Part shown: positions 7,689 to 16,095 of the stretch, one piece after another | How the letters are laid out: each line of letters starts with the position of its first letter | How positions within the stretch are numbered: the stretch's first letter is position 1 | NCBI GenBank assembly: GCA_031256825.1 | Contig: JAIRPV010000028.1 | Location: forward strand, 1-64,000 | Reading direction: 5' to 3' | Source of the DNA: Oscillospiraceae bacterium | Lineage (GTDB): Bacteria > Bacillota > Clostridia > Oscillospirales > Acutalibacteraceae | Length of the DNA: 64,000 bases | Notes under the pieces: generated by a model | Databases searched by the model: none | The model's input: only the letters and a program-made list of their open reading frames with translations | Told to the model about the DNA's origin: nothing | Made by a program: the position numbers and the translations under genes

Positions 7689-8038
7689 TGGCAAATAGCG
7701 AATCCGCGCAGAAACGTGCGCAAGAGGCCTTTGCGGCAGCAAAAAACATAACATGCGACCGAAAAAAATATGCTGCCTACGTCAAGAAATTCCCTGCCTA
7801 TATTACCACCAACGGTCTGGCGGCAACGCTTGCGTTCGCGCTGCAAAAAGGCGGGGAATACGCAGAAATCGCAAAGCAATTGCACGAACGGTTGAAGCAC
7901 TGTCACATTTGCACTGAGCAAAATTATAATGGCTTCATGGAGTGGCTGCTGGATCAAAACTCGGATGTATACCGCAGGGCAACCGCCGAAGTGCTGGCCT
8001 ATCTGGAGTGGCTGCGTCGTTTTGCCAGGGAGGAGTAA
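7685..8038 (+). CDS. cmr5: CRISPR type III-B small subunit Cmr5
   Basis: Cmr5 is the small alpha-helical subunit (Cas11) that lines the belly of the complex along the guide-target duplex. The 117-residue product has the typical all-helical make-up and the conserved KKFPAYITTNGLAATLAFAL stretch that identifies the family. Size and position between cmr4 and cmr6 fit. The ATG overlaps the cmr4 stop (ATGA); a second ATG three bases on is an equally possible start. Confidence 0.9.
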   Translation: MMANSESAQKRAQEAFAAAKNITCDRKKYAAYVKKFPAYITTNGLAATLAFALQKGGEYAEIAKQLHERLKHCHICTEQNYNGFMEWLLDQNSDVYRRATAEVLAYLEWLRRFAREE

Positions 8039-8040
8039 GT

Positions 8041-8946
8041 ATGCCGAATTTGGGCGATCTTTTTCGCGATTTGGGGTTTGACGTGCCGGAGAAGAAACCG
8101 GAGCCGCCCAAGCGCAAGCCAGATGTGCACCCAGCAAACGAAATCTATCTGCCGAACGACACGGCGGGTTTGATGCAATCATCCGTAGGCGAAACGTGCG
8201 ACAATCTGGCGCTGGGCCTTAACAAGCTGAAACTGCTCAAGCAAATTCGGCGGGATAAAAAAACCGAACAAATAACAAGCTGGAAGTTCGGCTTTCCCGA
8301 TCGGGATCAGCGCGTTGCTATCCCAGGCAAGACTGCGGAGTTACTGAGAGAGATCAACAAAGCCAACGATGCATTGCCGCATACTTCTTCGCTTCCGCTG
8401 ACCACGGCCTCGCGCATTGTGGTGGGGCTTGGCGGCGCAACCGTCTATGAAACTGGCATGACCATGCACCATATCTATGGCGTTCCCTACATTCCCGGCT
8501 CGTCCGTCAAAGGCGTTTGCCGCCATTGGGTGGTGCAGGAGTATTTTGAAAACGATGAAAACTATGCGCTGAAATGCAAGAAATTTCGCACGGCCTTCGG
8601 CTTTCAACAGGGGGAAGAAGGCGCACGCGGCAACGTGATCTTCTTCGACGCGTTCCCCGTGAAACTGCGCGGTCTGGAGCGCGACATCATGAACCCGCAC
8701 TTTGGCAATTATTATAAAAATGCCGGAAAGCCAAGCAAAAATAGTATGAATTTGCCGACGGACGACATGTCCCCTGTCCCCATCTTCTTTTTAGCGGTGC
8801 CAGCGCAGACGAACTTTCAGTTTTATCTGCAAAACGGCGAGCTCGAGCTTCGCGGGAAGAGCGTGAAGGATCACCTGCGCGACGCGCTGACAGAAAGCGG
8901 GATTGGCGCGAAAACGGCGCTGGGGTATGGGTTGTTTAAGGAATGA
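8041..8946 (+). CDS. cmr6: CRISPR type III-B RAMP protein Cmr6
   Basis: Cmr6 is the Cas7-like cap subunit next to Cmr1 at the 3' side of the guide. The 301-residue product has a lysine/proline-rich N-terminal tail of about 35 residues. It also has the RAMP motif YIPGSSVKGVCRHWVVQEYF and the C-terminal glycine loop ESGIGAKTALGYGLF. It starts two bases after the cmr5 stop behind GGGAGGAG. With it, all six Cmr subunits are present in numerical order. Confidence 0.92.
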   Translation: MPNLGDLFRDLGFDVPEKKPEPPKRKPDVHPANEIYLPNDTAGLMQSSVGETCDNLALGLNKLKLLKQIRRDKKTEQITSWKFGFPDRDQRVAIPGKTAELLREINKANDALPHTSSLPLTTASRIVVGLGGATVYETGMTMHHIYGVPYIPGSSVKGVCRHWVVQEYFENDENYALKCKKFRTAFGFQQGEEGARGNVIFFDAFPVKLRGLERDIMNPHFGNYYKNAGKPSKNSMNLPTDDMSPVPIFFLAVPAQTNFQFYLQNGELELRGKSVKDHLRDALTESGIGAKTALGYGLFKE

Positions 8947-8958
8947 AGGAGAAGAGCT

Positions 8959-9474
8959 ATGTTTTCAGAAGAATTCAAGGCGCTCATGGGAGAGATTGAC
9001 ATTATCCGAACTATCGTTGAGCTTGTCGTGTGGGTGGGTACCGTTTTGCTTCTAAAGTTCGGCAAGCCACTGCTATTCAAGATCAAATATTTGTTCCGGA
9101 AAAAGCGTCCCGGTGGTCTACTCTTGATTGTATACCGCAAAAAAAATGTGCCGGAGGAATTTGAGCGATACCGCAAAGCAAACGGACTGCATTTTCGCGA
9201 CACCGTCTCCCAAGACTTGGGCGCCGAACAATACGACAAATGTAAAATGGACGATCTCGCAAATGACGTTTGGAAACGACTTGAAGAAGCGATGAAGAAA
9301 GCCGAAACTTCTGACGTTCATGTGGTGATTGATGCCAGTTGGATTATCGCCTCCATCTTGTTGGCAAAGCTCTACAATGGGCCGACAGTGCATTTATACC
9401 AACATATGCCGAATCCAAAAAGCGACAAAGATTCCTATGAATCTTGGGGAACCCTGCGACGACAGGGGAAATAA
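8959..9474 (+). CDS. Membrane-anchored CARF/SAVED-like candidate effector of the Cmr system
   Basis: The 171-residue product is not a core Cmr subunit. Residues 14-34 form one hydrophobic helix (IIRTIVELVVWVGTVLLL), followed by a basic KIKYLFRKKR patch that would face the cytoplasm. A soluble domain of about 120 residues starts with a hydrophobic strand (GLLLIVY). It ends with HVVIDASWIIASILLAKL (121-138), VHLYQHM (144-150) and YESWGTL (160-166). The pattern strand, small-residue turn, helix, then strand ending in LYQ/LYE is that of SAVED and related CARF sensors of cyclic nucleotides. The gene is 12 bp behind cmr6 with AAGGAG, so it is co-transcribed. Inference: it binds the cyclic oligoadenylate made by Cas10 and acts on the membrane, as the TM-CARF protein Cam1 does. 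The C-terminus (TLRRQGK) is abrupt and may be truncated. The assignment rests on pattern reading only. Confidence 0.6.
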   Translation: MFSEEFKALMGEIDIIRTIVELVVWVGTVLLLKFGKPLLFKIKYLFRKKRPGGLLLIVYRKKNVPEEFERYRKANGLHFRDTVSQDLGAEQYDKCKMDDLANDVWKRLEEAMKKAETSDVHVVIDASWIIASILLAKLYNGPTVHLYQHMPNPKSDKDSYESWGTLRRQGK

Positions 9475-9511
9475 TCATTTCAGGTTGACGGACGTTTTAT
9501 GCAAACCCCCC

Positions 9512-9540
9512 CTGCTTTTCCCGTCGAATGGGTGTATACT
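9512..9540 (+). promoter_or_regulatory. putative leader promoter of the mini CRISPR array
   Basis: CTGCTT (9512-9517) and TATACT (9535-9540) are 17 nt apart, and the start would fall about 10 bp before the first repeat. It mirrors the operon promoter at 3094-3122. The orientation agrees with a repeat whose 3' end supplies the crRNA handle. Confidence 0.5.
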
Positions 9541-9557
9541 ATTCTCGTAGCCCAATC

Positions 9558-9652
9558 GCTCCGGCTCTTCAACCTTCCCCATAGGGATTGAAACATTACT
9601 TTGGGGTGAAGTTGCATTGCTAATTGCCTCCTCCAACCTTCCCCATAGGGAA
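9558..9652 (+). CRISPR. One-spacer CRISPR mini-array (one intact and one decayed repeat)
   Basis: An intact repeat of about 37 nt (9558-9594) ends in ATAGGGATTGAAAC, giving the 8-nt handle ATTGAAAC typical of type III crRNAs. A second copy at about 9628-9652 shares the 18-nt core CAACCTTCCCCATAGGGA but has lost the GATTGAAAC end, as leader-distal repeats often do. Between them lies one spacer of about 39 nt (9595-9633). It follows the Cmr operon directly. Exact repeat boundaries are uncertain because only two copies exist. Confidence 0.65.
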
Positions 9653-9686
9653 TCCCGGAGGGCGTATGAAAGAAATTGCGATTGCG

Positions 9687-9821
9687 TTGCGCGCGCCAAT
9701 CGCCGCTTTGTGCGCGCAAAAATTCCTCGTGCGAAATCGGCGTCCCCCACTCCCATCCGCTTTCCACCCAGCGGTCAATGGTGCGAGCGTTGAGGTCGGT
9801 GTAGTTGGATGCGATTTGCAT
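9687..9821 (-). pseudogene. Class I SAM-dependent methyltransferase, N-terminal fragment
   Basis: On the minus strand an ATG with GGAGG eight bases upstream starts a frame reading NARTIDRWVESGWEWGTPIS then HEEFLRAQSGDWRA. This is the conserved start of a family of Clostridial class I methyltransferases (usually IDRWVEEGWEWGxPISHE). Homology stops after about 43 codons and the frame continues as unrelated sequence through the CRISPR repeats to a stop at 9480. The start is 17 bp behind the regulator at 9839-10462, so the two once formed an operon. The break marks the right border of the CRISPR cassette. Confidence 0.6.
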
Positions 9822-9838
9822 GATGAATGCCTCCAATA

Positions 9839-10462
9839 CTATTCTCTTTCCCCAAGTATAACATATCGCAAATTTTTATCAATCTCATTTTCAGCAAGGC
9901 CACCTGCAATCAGCGGCTGGATCACTTCGCGGCTCTCCCGCGTGTGCGGCAAGGTTGCCGCCAGCGCGTTTGCTTTGTCCGTTTTTCCGGCTTTTAAGTA
10001 CAAAAAGCACAGCACGGCGCGGCTGGAGGCCCGCTGTTTTTCATTTTTGCTCAACGCAAGGCCGCGTTCTGTCAGTAAAATCGCTTCTTCAGAGTCCCCG
10101 GACAGTGCCAGCGTATCCGCCAAGCCGAGCATATACCCCACATCGTTGGGGTACGTGCGCAGCGCATCACGATAAATCGCAGCAGCAGCGCGATAATCAC
10201 CGGCACGCTGCTGCTCGTTTGCGTTTTTGTGTATGTTATACCGCGTTTCTTCCGCACGAATGGCGTCCATGCCAATCAGCGCATCAATACTGGTCTCAAA
10301 CAAATTGGCCAGCGCGGGCAAAAACGCAATGTCGGGGTAGCTTTCGCCGCGCTCCCATTTGGAAACGCTCTGCGGCGAAATCAGCAGCAGTTCGGCCACA
10401 TCCTCCTGCGTGAGATTTTTTTGCTTCCGATATTTCTTCAGGTTTTCGGCGATATAAAGCAT
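9839..10462 (-). CDS. XRE-family transcriptional regulator with TPR-like C-terminus
   Basis: The 207-residue product has a Cro/C1-type helix-turn-helix (residues about 5-58: NLTQEDVAELLLISPQSVSK, then WERGESYPDI). A helical region with tetratricopeptide character follows (AGDYRAAAAIYRDAL, GDSEEAILLTERGLAL, YLKAGKTDKANALA). Such proteins sense peptides or act as local repressors; the target is unknown. The ATG at 10462 was chosen over a GTG nine bases earlier because AAAGGAGTG lies at the right distance from it. The remains of a methyltransferase gene follow closely. It reads away from the Cmr operon, so control of Cmr is possible but there is no direct evidence. Confidence 0.85.
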   Translation of the reverse strand: MLYIAENLKKYRKQKNLTQEDVAELLLISPQSVSKWERGESYPDIAFLPALANLFETSIDALIGMDAIRAEETRYNIHKNANEQQRAGDYRAAAAIYRDALRTYPNDVGYMLGLADTLALSGDSEEAILLTERGLALSKNEKQRASSRAVLCFLYLKAGKTDKANALAATLPHTRESREVIQPLIAGGLAENEIDKNLRYVILGERE

Positions 10463-10491
10463 GGTGGTCACTCCTTTTGATTGATGCTTTC

Positions 10492-10520
10492 AGTATAGCC
10501 GAAAAGCCGCCGCTGCGCAA
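10492..10520 (-). promoter_or_regulatory. promoter of the XRE regulator
   Basis: On the minus strand TTGCGC (10515-10520) and TATACT (10492-10497) are 17 nt apart, 30 bp before the start codon. Confidence 0.6.
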
Positions 10521-10580
10521 TAGCGGCGTGGTTGAGTTGGGCGCAACTGGGGGAATTCACTCATTGCTGCCTCCAACGTT

Positions 10581-10649
10581 TCACGTCCGCACGAATCGGT
10601 GTAAAACAGCTATTTTTGTGATGTCCTGCTGAACGATGGTGAAGGGCAT
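10581..10649 (-). pseudogene. Macro-domain protein, N-terminal scrap
   Basis: The minus strand has a good ribosome binding site (GGAAAGGGG) and an ATG followed by MPFTIVQQDITKIAV. This matches the strongly conserved start of macro-domain ADP-ribose hydrolases (MPFxIVRxDITKxxVDAIVNAAN). The frame then leaves the family (LHRFVRT) and stops after 22 codons. It is a deletion remnant. The rest of 10463-10739 holds the regulator promoter and no other gene. Confidence 0.5.
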
Positions 10650-10739
10650 GAGTTACCCCTTTCCCACAACCATCGCATCCGCCGCAACCAAAATTCTAAT
10701 GCTTTTCAAGATCAGGCCAGCGATCCATCCTGCGCGCTG

Positions 10740-11864
10740 TTATCCTTGCAGGCGAAGCTCTTTTATTCCGCCCGGAATCATGGCGCTGCGCTCACGCAGC
10801 ATCTGCAAAACCCCTTCGGCCTCGTGGCCTGTGACCGCTTGCGGGCGGTAGTCGTTGCGCAGCAGGCCTTCGCCGTCTTTTGCCCTGCTCGAAGTGATAT
10901 AGCACGGCGTAACCGCAATGTCGTAGGAGGCAGCCCCGCCGGGCAAAACGCTGAAGTTGGCGTGCAGCAAAAAAGTGTGCGGCACAGGGGCTGTGGAGTT
11001 GCCGCCGAAGGCAAAATTGCCCAGGCTGTAGACAATATACCGGCCCATGTAGCGCTCAATGCCCTGCGGCACATGCGGGTGATGTCCAACAATCAGGTCG
11101 GCCCCCGCGTCAATCCAGGCGCGGGCCGTTTTTGTCTGCCATGCCGTTGGCACGGCGCTTCTTTCAACGCCCCAGTGAATGTTCACCACAACAATATTTT
11201 CGGGCCGCTTATATTGTCCGATGAGCCGCAGCACGCGCCGTGCCACAACCGCCTCGAGCGCGGCGTTTTCGGCGGCGGAATTGCTGGCGGTAACGGCGCA
11301 GTCGGCAATCAGCACAACCTCGGCGCCGTTGATCTTTGTGACAAAGGGGCGATCTTCATACATCAGCCCAATGCCTGCCCGCGATAAATGCTCCACCGTA
11401 TCCTCAAAGCCCTGGTCAAGGTAATCGCGCGAATGGTTGTTGGCAAGCGTGGCGGCTTCCACAGAAGCGGCGGGCAGAATATCGGCATAGGCGGCGGGGC
11501 CTTTAAAAAAATAGGTCTTTCGCGCCGCCTGCCCGGCGTCGGTGAGCGTGCCCTCAAAGTTGATGATCGTCAAATCGTCGCGCGCAAATATCTCTTTCAC
11601 GCCATCGAAGGGATATGTCAGGCTGCCCGATGTTTCGTAGACATGAGGAAAACGCGGCGCGCCGCCCTGCCCGTTGAACGAGCCGAAGGTGCAGTCGCCC
11701 GCAAACGTCATGTGGATAGTTGCCGGCTCCGCCGGTTGCGCGGCGGCAGGCACGGCGGCAACCTCATAATCCCCCGTCCCGGCGATGGGGCAGGCGCAAA
11801 ACAGCAAAAAAATCAGGGCGGCAAACGGCGCAAGCCACGCGAGAACGAGGTTGTGCTTTTTCAT
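10740..11864 (-). CDS. CapA/PgsA-family poly-glutamate capsule-type protein (metallophosphatase fold)
   Basis: The 374-residue product starts with a long hydrophobic export signal (about residues 6-24). It continues with the PGA_cap fold of the calcineurin-like superfamily: MTFAGDCTFGSF, NFEGTLTD, LANNHSRDYLDQGF, NIHWGVERS, GADLIVGHHPHVPQGIE and YSLGNFAFGG. These supply the metal-binding Asp, Asn and His residues. Members belong to capsule polyglutamate synthesis in Bacillus, but single-copy homologues in Clostridia have no proven role. No capB, capC or capE is nearby. The ATG was chosen over an upstream GTG by its GAGGGC spacing. The gene is third in a minus-strand run behind glyA and rfbA. 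Confidence 0.85.
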   Translation of the reverse strand: MKKHNLVLAWLAPFAALIFLLFCACPIAGTGDYEVAAVPAAAQPAEPATIHMTFAGDCTFGSFNGQGGAPRFPHVYETSGSLTYPFDGVKEIFARDDLTIINFEGTLTDAGQAARKTYFFKGPAAYADILPAASVEAATLANNHSRDYLDQGFEDTVEHLSRAGIGLMYEDRPFVTKINGAEVVLIADCAVTASNSAAENAALEAVVARRVLRLIGQYKRPENIVVVNIHWGVERSAVPTAWQTKTARAWIDAGADLIVGHHPHVPQGIERYMGRYIVYSLGNFAFGGNSTAPVPHTFLLHANFSVLPGGAASYDIAVTPCYITSSRAKDGEGLLRNDYRPQAVTGHEAEGVLQMLRERSAMIPGGIKELRLQG

Positions 11865-11909
11865 GAAGAACGCCCTCACATGTCCATCTTGTTTTGTTGT
11901 TTGGTAATA

Positions 11910-12854
11910 TCAGTCAAAACGTCCCCCTTCCACTTCGTCGTTAAGCCCCCAGCGCGGCTTTGAATCGAACAAAGCGGAATAGAGGATTCTGCCTTCGAGC
12001 ACATTTTGCAGGTGCTGGCCGTATTCGCTCTTGCCATATTTTTCGGCGGAATAGCGCAGCTGCTCTTCTGAAATCCAACCGGTGTTGTAGGCAATTTCTT
12101 CCGGCGCGGAAATCTTGATGCCTTGCAGCGTCTCAATATTTTGCACAAAGCTGGCCGCGCGCATCAGGTTGCCGATGGTGCCGGTATCCAGCCAAGCGTA
12201 ACCGCGCCCGAGCACCCGCACATCTAGGTCGCCGCAGTCCAGATAGCGCTGGTTGATGTCGGTGATTTCCAGCTCGCCGCGGGCCGAGGGCTTCAGCTCT
12301 TTCGCGAACCGCACCACCCTGTTGTCGTAAAAATACAGCCCCGTCACGGCGTAATTGGACTTTGGCACGGCAGGCTTTTCTTCAATCGAAAGCACGCGCG
12401 CGTCCTCGCCGAACTCCACCACGCCAAACTGCTCCGGGTGCTCAACGGAATAGCCGAAGATGGTGGCGCGGCCCGGCTGCAAGGCGGCTTTGCGCAGCAT
12501 ATAGCCCAGCCCGGAGCCATAGAAAATATTGTCGCCAAGAATCATCGCAACCCGGTCGTCCCCGATGAAGTCCTCGCCGATGAGGAACGCCTGGGCCAGG
12601 CCATCGGGGCTGGGCTGCACGGCATAGCTGAGCTTCAGCCCAAACATGGCCCCGTCGCCCAGCAGCTGCTCAAATTTTGGGGTGTCCGTCGGTGTTGAAA
12701 TGATCAGAATTTCGCGGATGCCCGCCAGCATAAGAGTGGACAGCGGGTAGTAGATCATGGGCTTGTCGTAGACCGGCAGCAGCTGCTTGCTGGTCACCAT
12801 GGTCAGCGGATAAAGCCGCGTGCCCGATCCGCCCGCTAGGATGATGCCCTTCAT
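11910..12854 (-). CDS. rfbA: Glucose-1-phosphate thymidylyltransferase
   Basis: The enzyme makes dTDP-glucose from dTTP and glucose-1-phosphate, the first step to dTDP-L-rhamnose. The 314-residue product has the nucleotidyltransferase signature [14 protein letters not shown] at residues 5-18. It also has [39 protein letters not shown] and the RmlA motif [10 protein letters not shown]. It is about 20 residues longer than the usual 290, at the C-terminus. The other rhamnose genes (rfbB, rfbC, rfbD) are not in this window. Confidence 0.95.
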   Translation of the reverse strand: MKGIILAGGSGTRLYPLTMVTSKQLLPVYDKPMIYYPLSTLMLAGIREILIISTPTDTPKFEQLLGDGAMFGLKLSYAVQPSPDGLAQAFLIGEDFIGDDRVAMILGDNIFYGSGLGYMLRKAALQPGRATIFGYSVEHPEQFGVVEFGEDARVLSIEEKPAVPKSNYAVTGLYFYDNRVVRFAKELKPSARGELEITDINQRYLDCGDLDVRVLGRGYAWLDTGTIGNLMRAASFVQNIETLQGIKISAPEEIAYNTGWISEEQLRYSAEKYGKSEYGQHLQNVLEGRILYSALFDSKPRWGLNDEVEGGRFD

Positions 12855-12949
12855 GGAACCACACCTTCCGGGTTAAGATGTTCTCCCTTTGCCCCAATTG
12901 CCCTCAACATCTTGGAACCTGATCATATCCCTGCAAAAGATTGGGCCGC

Positions 12950-14200
12950 CTACTCGTATAGCGGATACCTGGAACACATGGCGTTAACGCTGGCGCGGAT
13001 GGCGTCGGCGCTGGCGGCAAAGTCCGTGGCGGCAAGGAAGATGCAGTTAGCAATTTCTTCCATTTCCGCCGGGGTGAAGCCCCGCGACGTTACAGCCGGG
13101 GTGCCCAGGCGCACGCCGCTGGTAACAAAAGGCTTCTGCGGGTCGTTGGGAATGGCGTTTTTGTTGGCTGTAATGTATACCTCGTCCAGCCTGTGTTCCA
13201 GCTCCTTGCCGGTGATATCCAGCGAGCGCAAGTCCAGCAGCATAAGATGGTTGTCCGTGCCGCCGGATACCAGGTTCACGCCGCGGCGGAGCAGTCCCTG
13301 GGCCAGCGCCTGCGCGTTGGCGACAATCCGCTTTTGGTAGAGCTTGAACTCCTCTGTCAGCGCTTCGCCAAAACAAACGGCCTTCGCCGCAATGATGTGC
13401 ATGAGCGGGCCGCCCTGGTTGCCGGGGAAGATGGCTTTGTCGATCGCCTGCGCAAGCGCCTCTTTGCACAGGATCAACCCGCCGCGCGGGCCGCGCAGGG
13501 TTTTGTGCGTTGTGGTCGTCACAACGTCGGCGCAGGGAACGGGCGAAGGATGTTCGCCTGCGGCCACCAGGCCCGCGATATGCGCCATATCCACCATAAA
13601 CAGCGCGCCGCAAGCGTTCGCAATGGCCGCAATGCGCGGGAAATCAATCGTGCGCGCGTAGGCGGAAGCCCCGGCGACAATCAGCTTTGGCCGCAGCGCC
13701 ATGGCCTTTTCTTCCAGCGCGCAATAATCAAGAAATCCGTTTTCATCCACGCCATAAGGCTCAAAATGGTAGAGCTTGCCGCTCATGTTCACAGGCGAGC
13801 CGTGGCTCAGGTGCCCGCCGTGCGCCAGGTTCATGCCCATCACCACATCGCCCGGCTGCAGCAGCGCGGAATAAACCGCCATGTTGGCCTGCGCGCCGCT
13901 GTGCGCCTGCACATTGGCGTGGTCCGCGCCAAACAGCGCCTTTGCCCGGTCAATGGCAATGCGCTCCACTTCGTCCACGCATTCGCAGCCGCCGTAGTAG
14001 CGCTTGCCGGGGTATCCCTCGGCGTATTTGTTTGTGAGCACGCTGCCCATGGCGGCTATCACCGCCGGTGAAACAAGGTTCTCGCTGGCAATCAGCTCAA
14101 TATTGCGGCGCTGCCGGGCCAGTTCGCTGGCCATGGCGGCCCCCACCGCCGGGTCAAACCGCGAGACGAAGCCAATGGTATCCATCAAGTCTGCGTACAT
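12950..14200 (-). CDS. glyA: Serine hydroxymethyltransferase
   Basis: This PLP enzyme converts serine and tetrahydrofolate to glycine and 5,10-methylene-tetrahydrofolate. The 416-residue product has [45 protein letters not shown] and the PLP-lysine motif [14 protein letters not shown]. Length and all active-site segments are normal. The ATG at 14200 has GGAGG at the right distance; a TTG two codons earlier is less likely. A consensus promoter lies at 14299-14327, so the glyA-rfbA-capA run probably starts here. Confidence 0.97.
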   Translation of the reverse strand: MYADLMDTIGFVSRFDPAVGAAMASELARQRRNIELIASENLVSPAVIAAMGSVLTNKYAEGYPGKRYYGGCECVDEVERIAIDRAKALFGADHANVQAHSGAQANMAVYSALLQPGDVVMGMNLAHGGHLSHGSPVNMSGKLYHFEPYGVDENGFLDYCALEEKAMALRPKLIVAGASAYARTIDFPRIAAIANACGALFMVDMAHIAGLVAAGEHPSPVPCADVVTTTTHKTLRGPRGGLILCKEALAQAIDKAIFPGNQGGPLMHIIAAKAVCFGEALTEEFKLYQKRIVANAQALAQGLLRRGVNLVSGGTDNHLMLLDLRSLDITGKELEHRLDEVYITANKNAIPNDPQKPFVTSGVRLGTPAVTSRGFTPAEMEEIANCIFLAATDFAASADAIRASVNAMCSRYPLYE

Positions 14201-14298
14201 AAGCAACCTCCGATACGAAACGTTAAATGTCAGACATGAGACAGCAGACGTTGTCGGTTTGGCTCCATCTTATCCTGAACGTCTCATATCCCTTGTCT

Positions 14299-14327
14299 AT
14301 TATATCATCGATTGCGGCGGGGGTCAA
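14299..14327 (-). promoter_or_regulatory. promoter of glyA
   Basis: On the minus strand TTGACC (14322-14327) and TATAAT (14299-14304) are 17 nt apart, about 100 bp before the glyA start. Confidence 0.75.
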
Positions 14328-14384
14328 GGGGGAATTTTAGCGGCAAACAGCAAAGCGGCCATTCTTTTTTCAAAAAAATTATCA

Positions 14385-14413
14385 TTGACATTTCCTGCGG
14401 TGCATGATATACT
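14385..14413 (+). promoter_or_regulatory. promoter of the radical SAM gene
   Basis: TTGACA (14385-14390) and TATACT (14408-14413) are 17 nt apart, 70 bp before the GTG start. It diverges from the glyA promoter. Confidence 0.8.
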
Positions 14414-14482
14414 AAATCGCAGAGAATTCGAGCAAATAGTTTGTTATAATTTACCAATCGAACGCTTGGGGGAGGGCTTGCA

Positions 14483-16014
14483 GTGCGAGTTTTGTTTTAT
14501 TATCCGACAACAGGCGACCAACTAGGTTGGGCTTGGGGGCCGCAACCGCCTCTTGGCGTTTTGGCTTTGGCGTCTTTTCTTCAGTCCAAAGGGCACACGG
14601 TTTGTATATTCGATCGCAGAGCAAGCCGGAATTTTGAGGAAGTGAACGAGTCATTCGCGCCTGAAGTGATAGCCATTAGCGTAATAACATGTTCGCAAAT
14701 TTCTGACGCCATATCGGTTTCGCGTTATACAAAAGAAAAACTTGGATTGCCTTACTCTGGGGCGGGCATATGGCAAGCATTATCCCGGAAGAAATTCTGC
14801 GTGCCGGTTGCGTGGATTATGTTGGAATCAGCGAAGGAGAATACACGCTGCTGGAACTGTTGGAGGTTCTGCGCGGAGAACGAACGCCGGAACGTGTGTT
14901 GGGCATTGCCTACTTGGATGCCGAGGGCAGCTTCCACCGCACGCAAGACCGCCCGTTTGCCGATCTGGCCGATTTCCCTCCGCTGGATTTCTCCTTGATT
15001 ACAGTGGAACGCTATCTTCAGTACTCTTCATGGGCAAATCGAACTTTTATGATTTATACTGCAAAGGGTTGCCCATTTCGGTGCGATTTTTGCTACAACA
15101 AGGAATACCACCGCTGCCAGTGGCGCGGTTATCCAAAAGAAACTGTGTTTTCACAAATTCATGAGCTGGTACAGCGGTACAACGTGAACGGTTTGCTTTT
15201 TTGCGATGAAATGTTCGGCACAGATAAGCGTCGGTTCAGAGAATTCTGTCAGTCCATCTCTGAGACCGGCTACAATATTAAGTGGGGAGCGCAAACTGTA
15301 ATGGGCACTTTGTCGAATGAAGATATTGAGTTGATGTATGCGGCCGGGTGCCGAAGGATTGATTTTGGACTGGAAACCGGCAGCGCCGAAATGCGCAAGA
15401 AGATTCATAAATTCTATGACGCGTCTAGAATTAGCGCAACAATCAAGAAATGCAGAGATTTAGGGCTTTTCGTCACGAACAATTTTATCCTTGGGTTCCC
15501 GGACGAAACCCCTGAGCAACTGCGCGAAACAGTGCGTCTTTATTTTGGGACGTTGCCAAGCATATGTGCCTGTTGTTTGTATTATTCGCTTCCGGGCACA
15601 CAGCTTTACAGTGAGCTTGAGGAACAGGGGCGCGTTCAGCGGCCCAAAACACTCGATGGCTGGATACAAAAGGCCAAAAAGAATGCTTTTGAGAACTATT
15701 CTAAAATTCCTACCAAGGAACTCTTCACAGTGCTTGCGTTTATGACATGGCAGGAAGTGTTTAGGAACAGTGGTCGCCCCAGCAAGGGGAGCGTGAAATT
15801 AAAATCAGTTTTCAGCACTCTTTTCAATCGAATTCGCCACTTTACCCTCACCACCAGTTTCCTTGAGGCGTTCCAACTTGCCTGGCACACCTTAAAGCGC
15901 TTCTGTTTTATCGCCTGGTACGCCCACGCATACCCATCCATCCGGAAGAAGTATGATCTCTACGCAAAAAACCTCGGGCGGACAGAATGGGATGACGCGC
16001 CAATGGCGCGTTAG
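14483..16014 (+). pseudogene. B12-binding radical SAM protein with a frameshift
   Basis: Two frames together encode one protein of about 510 residues. The first (from GTG 14483, behind GGGGGAGGG) gives a cobalamin-binding Rossmann start: RVLFYYPTTG, PPLGVLALASFLQSKGH, then APEVIAISVITC. The second continues with GGHMASIIPEEILRAGCVDY, VGISEGEYTLLELL, and the radical SAM cluster motif TAKGCPFRCDFCYN (CxxxCxxC). The phase changes by one missing base (or two extra) around 14751-14757, where GLPY should run into WGGHMAS. The substrate is unknown; such proteins act in methylation and natural-product or lipid pathways. The frameshift may be a true lesion or an assembly error, since the rest shows no decay. 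Confidence 0.8.
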
Positions 16015-16052
16015 GGTTGGCGTTTCCGCGTCGGAACACCCTCCTGCATACC

Positions 16053-16090
16053 AAAAAAGCGGGCGCCACTGGCTGCCCGCTTGCCTTTTT
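16053..16090. terminator. bidirectional intrinsic terminator
   Basis: AAGCGGGC (16057-16064) pairs with GCCCGCTT (16075-16082). A T-run follows on the plus strand and an A-run (T-run on minus) precedes it, so it can end both the radical SAM gene and the convergent rbgA. Confidence 0.8.
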
Positions 16091-16095
16091 CCTGC

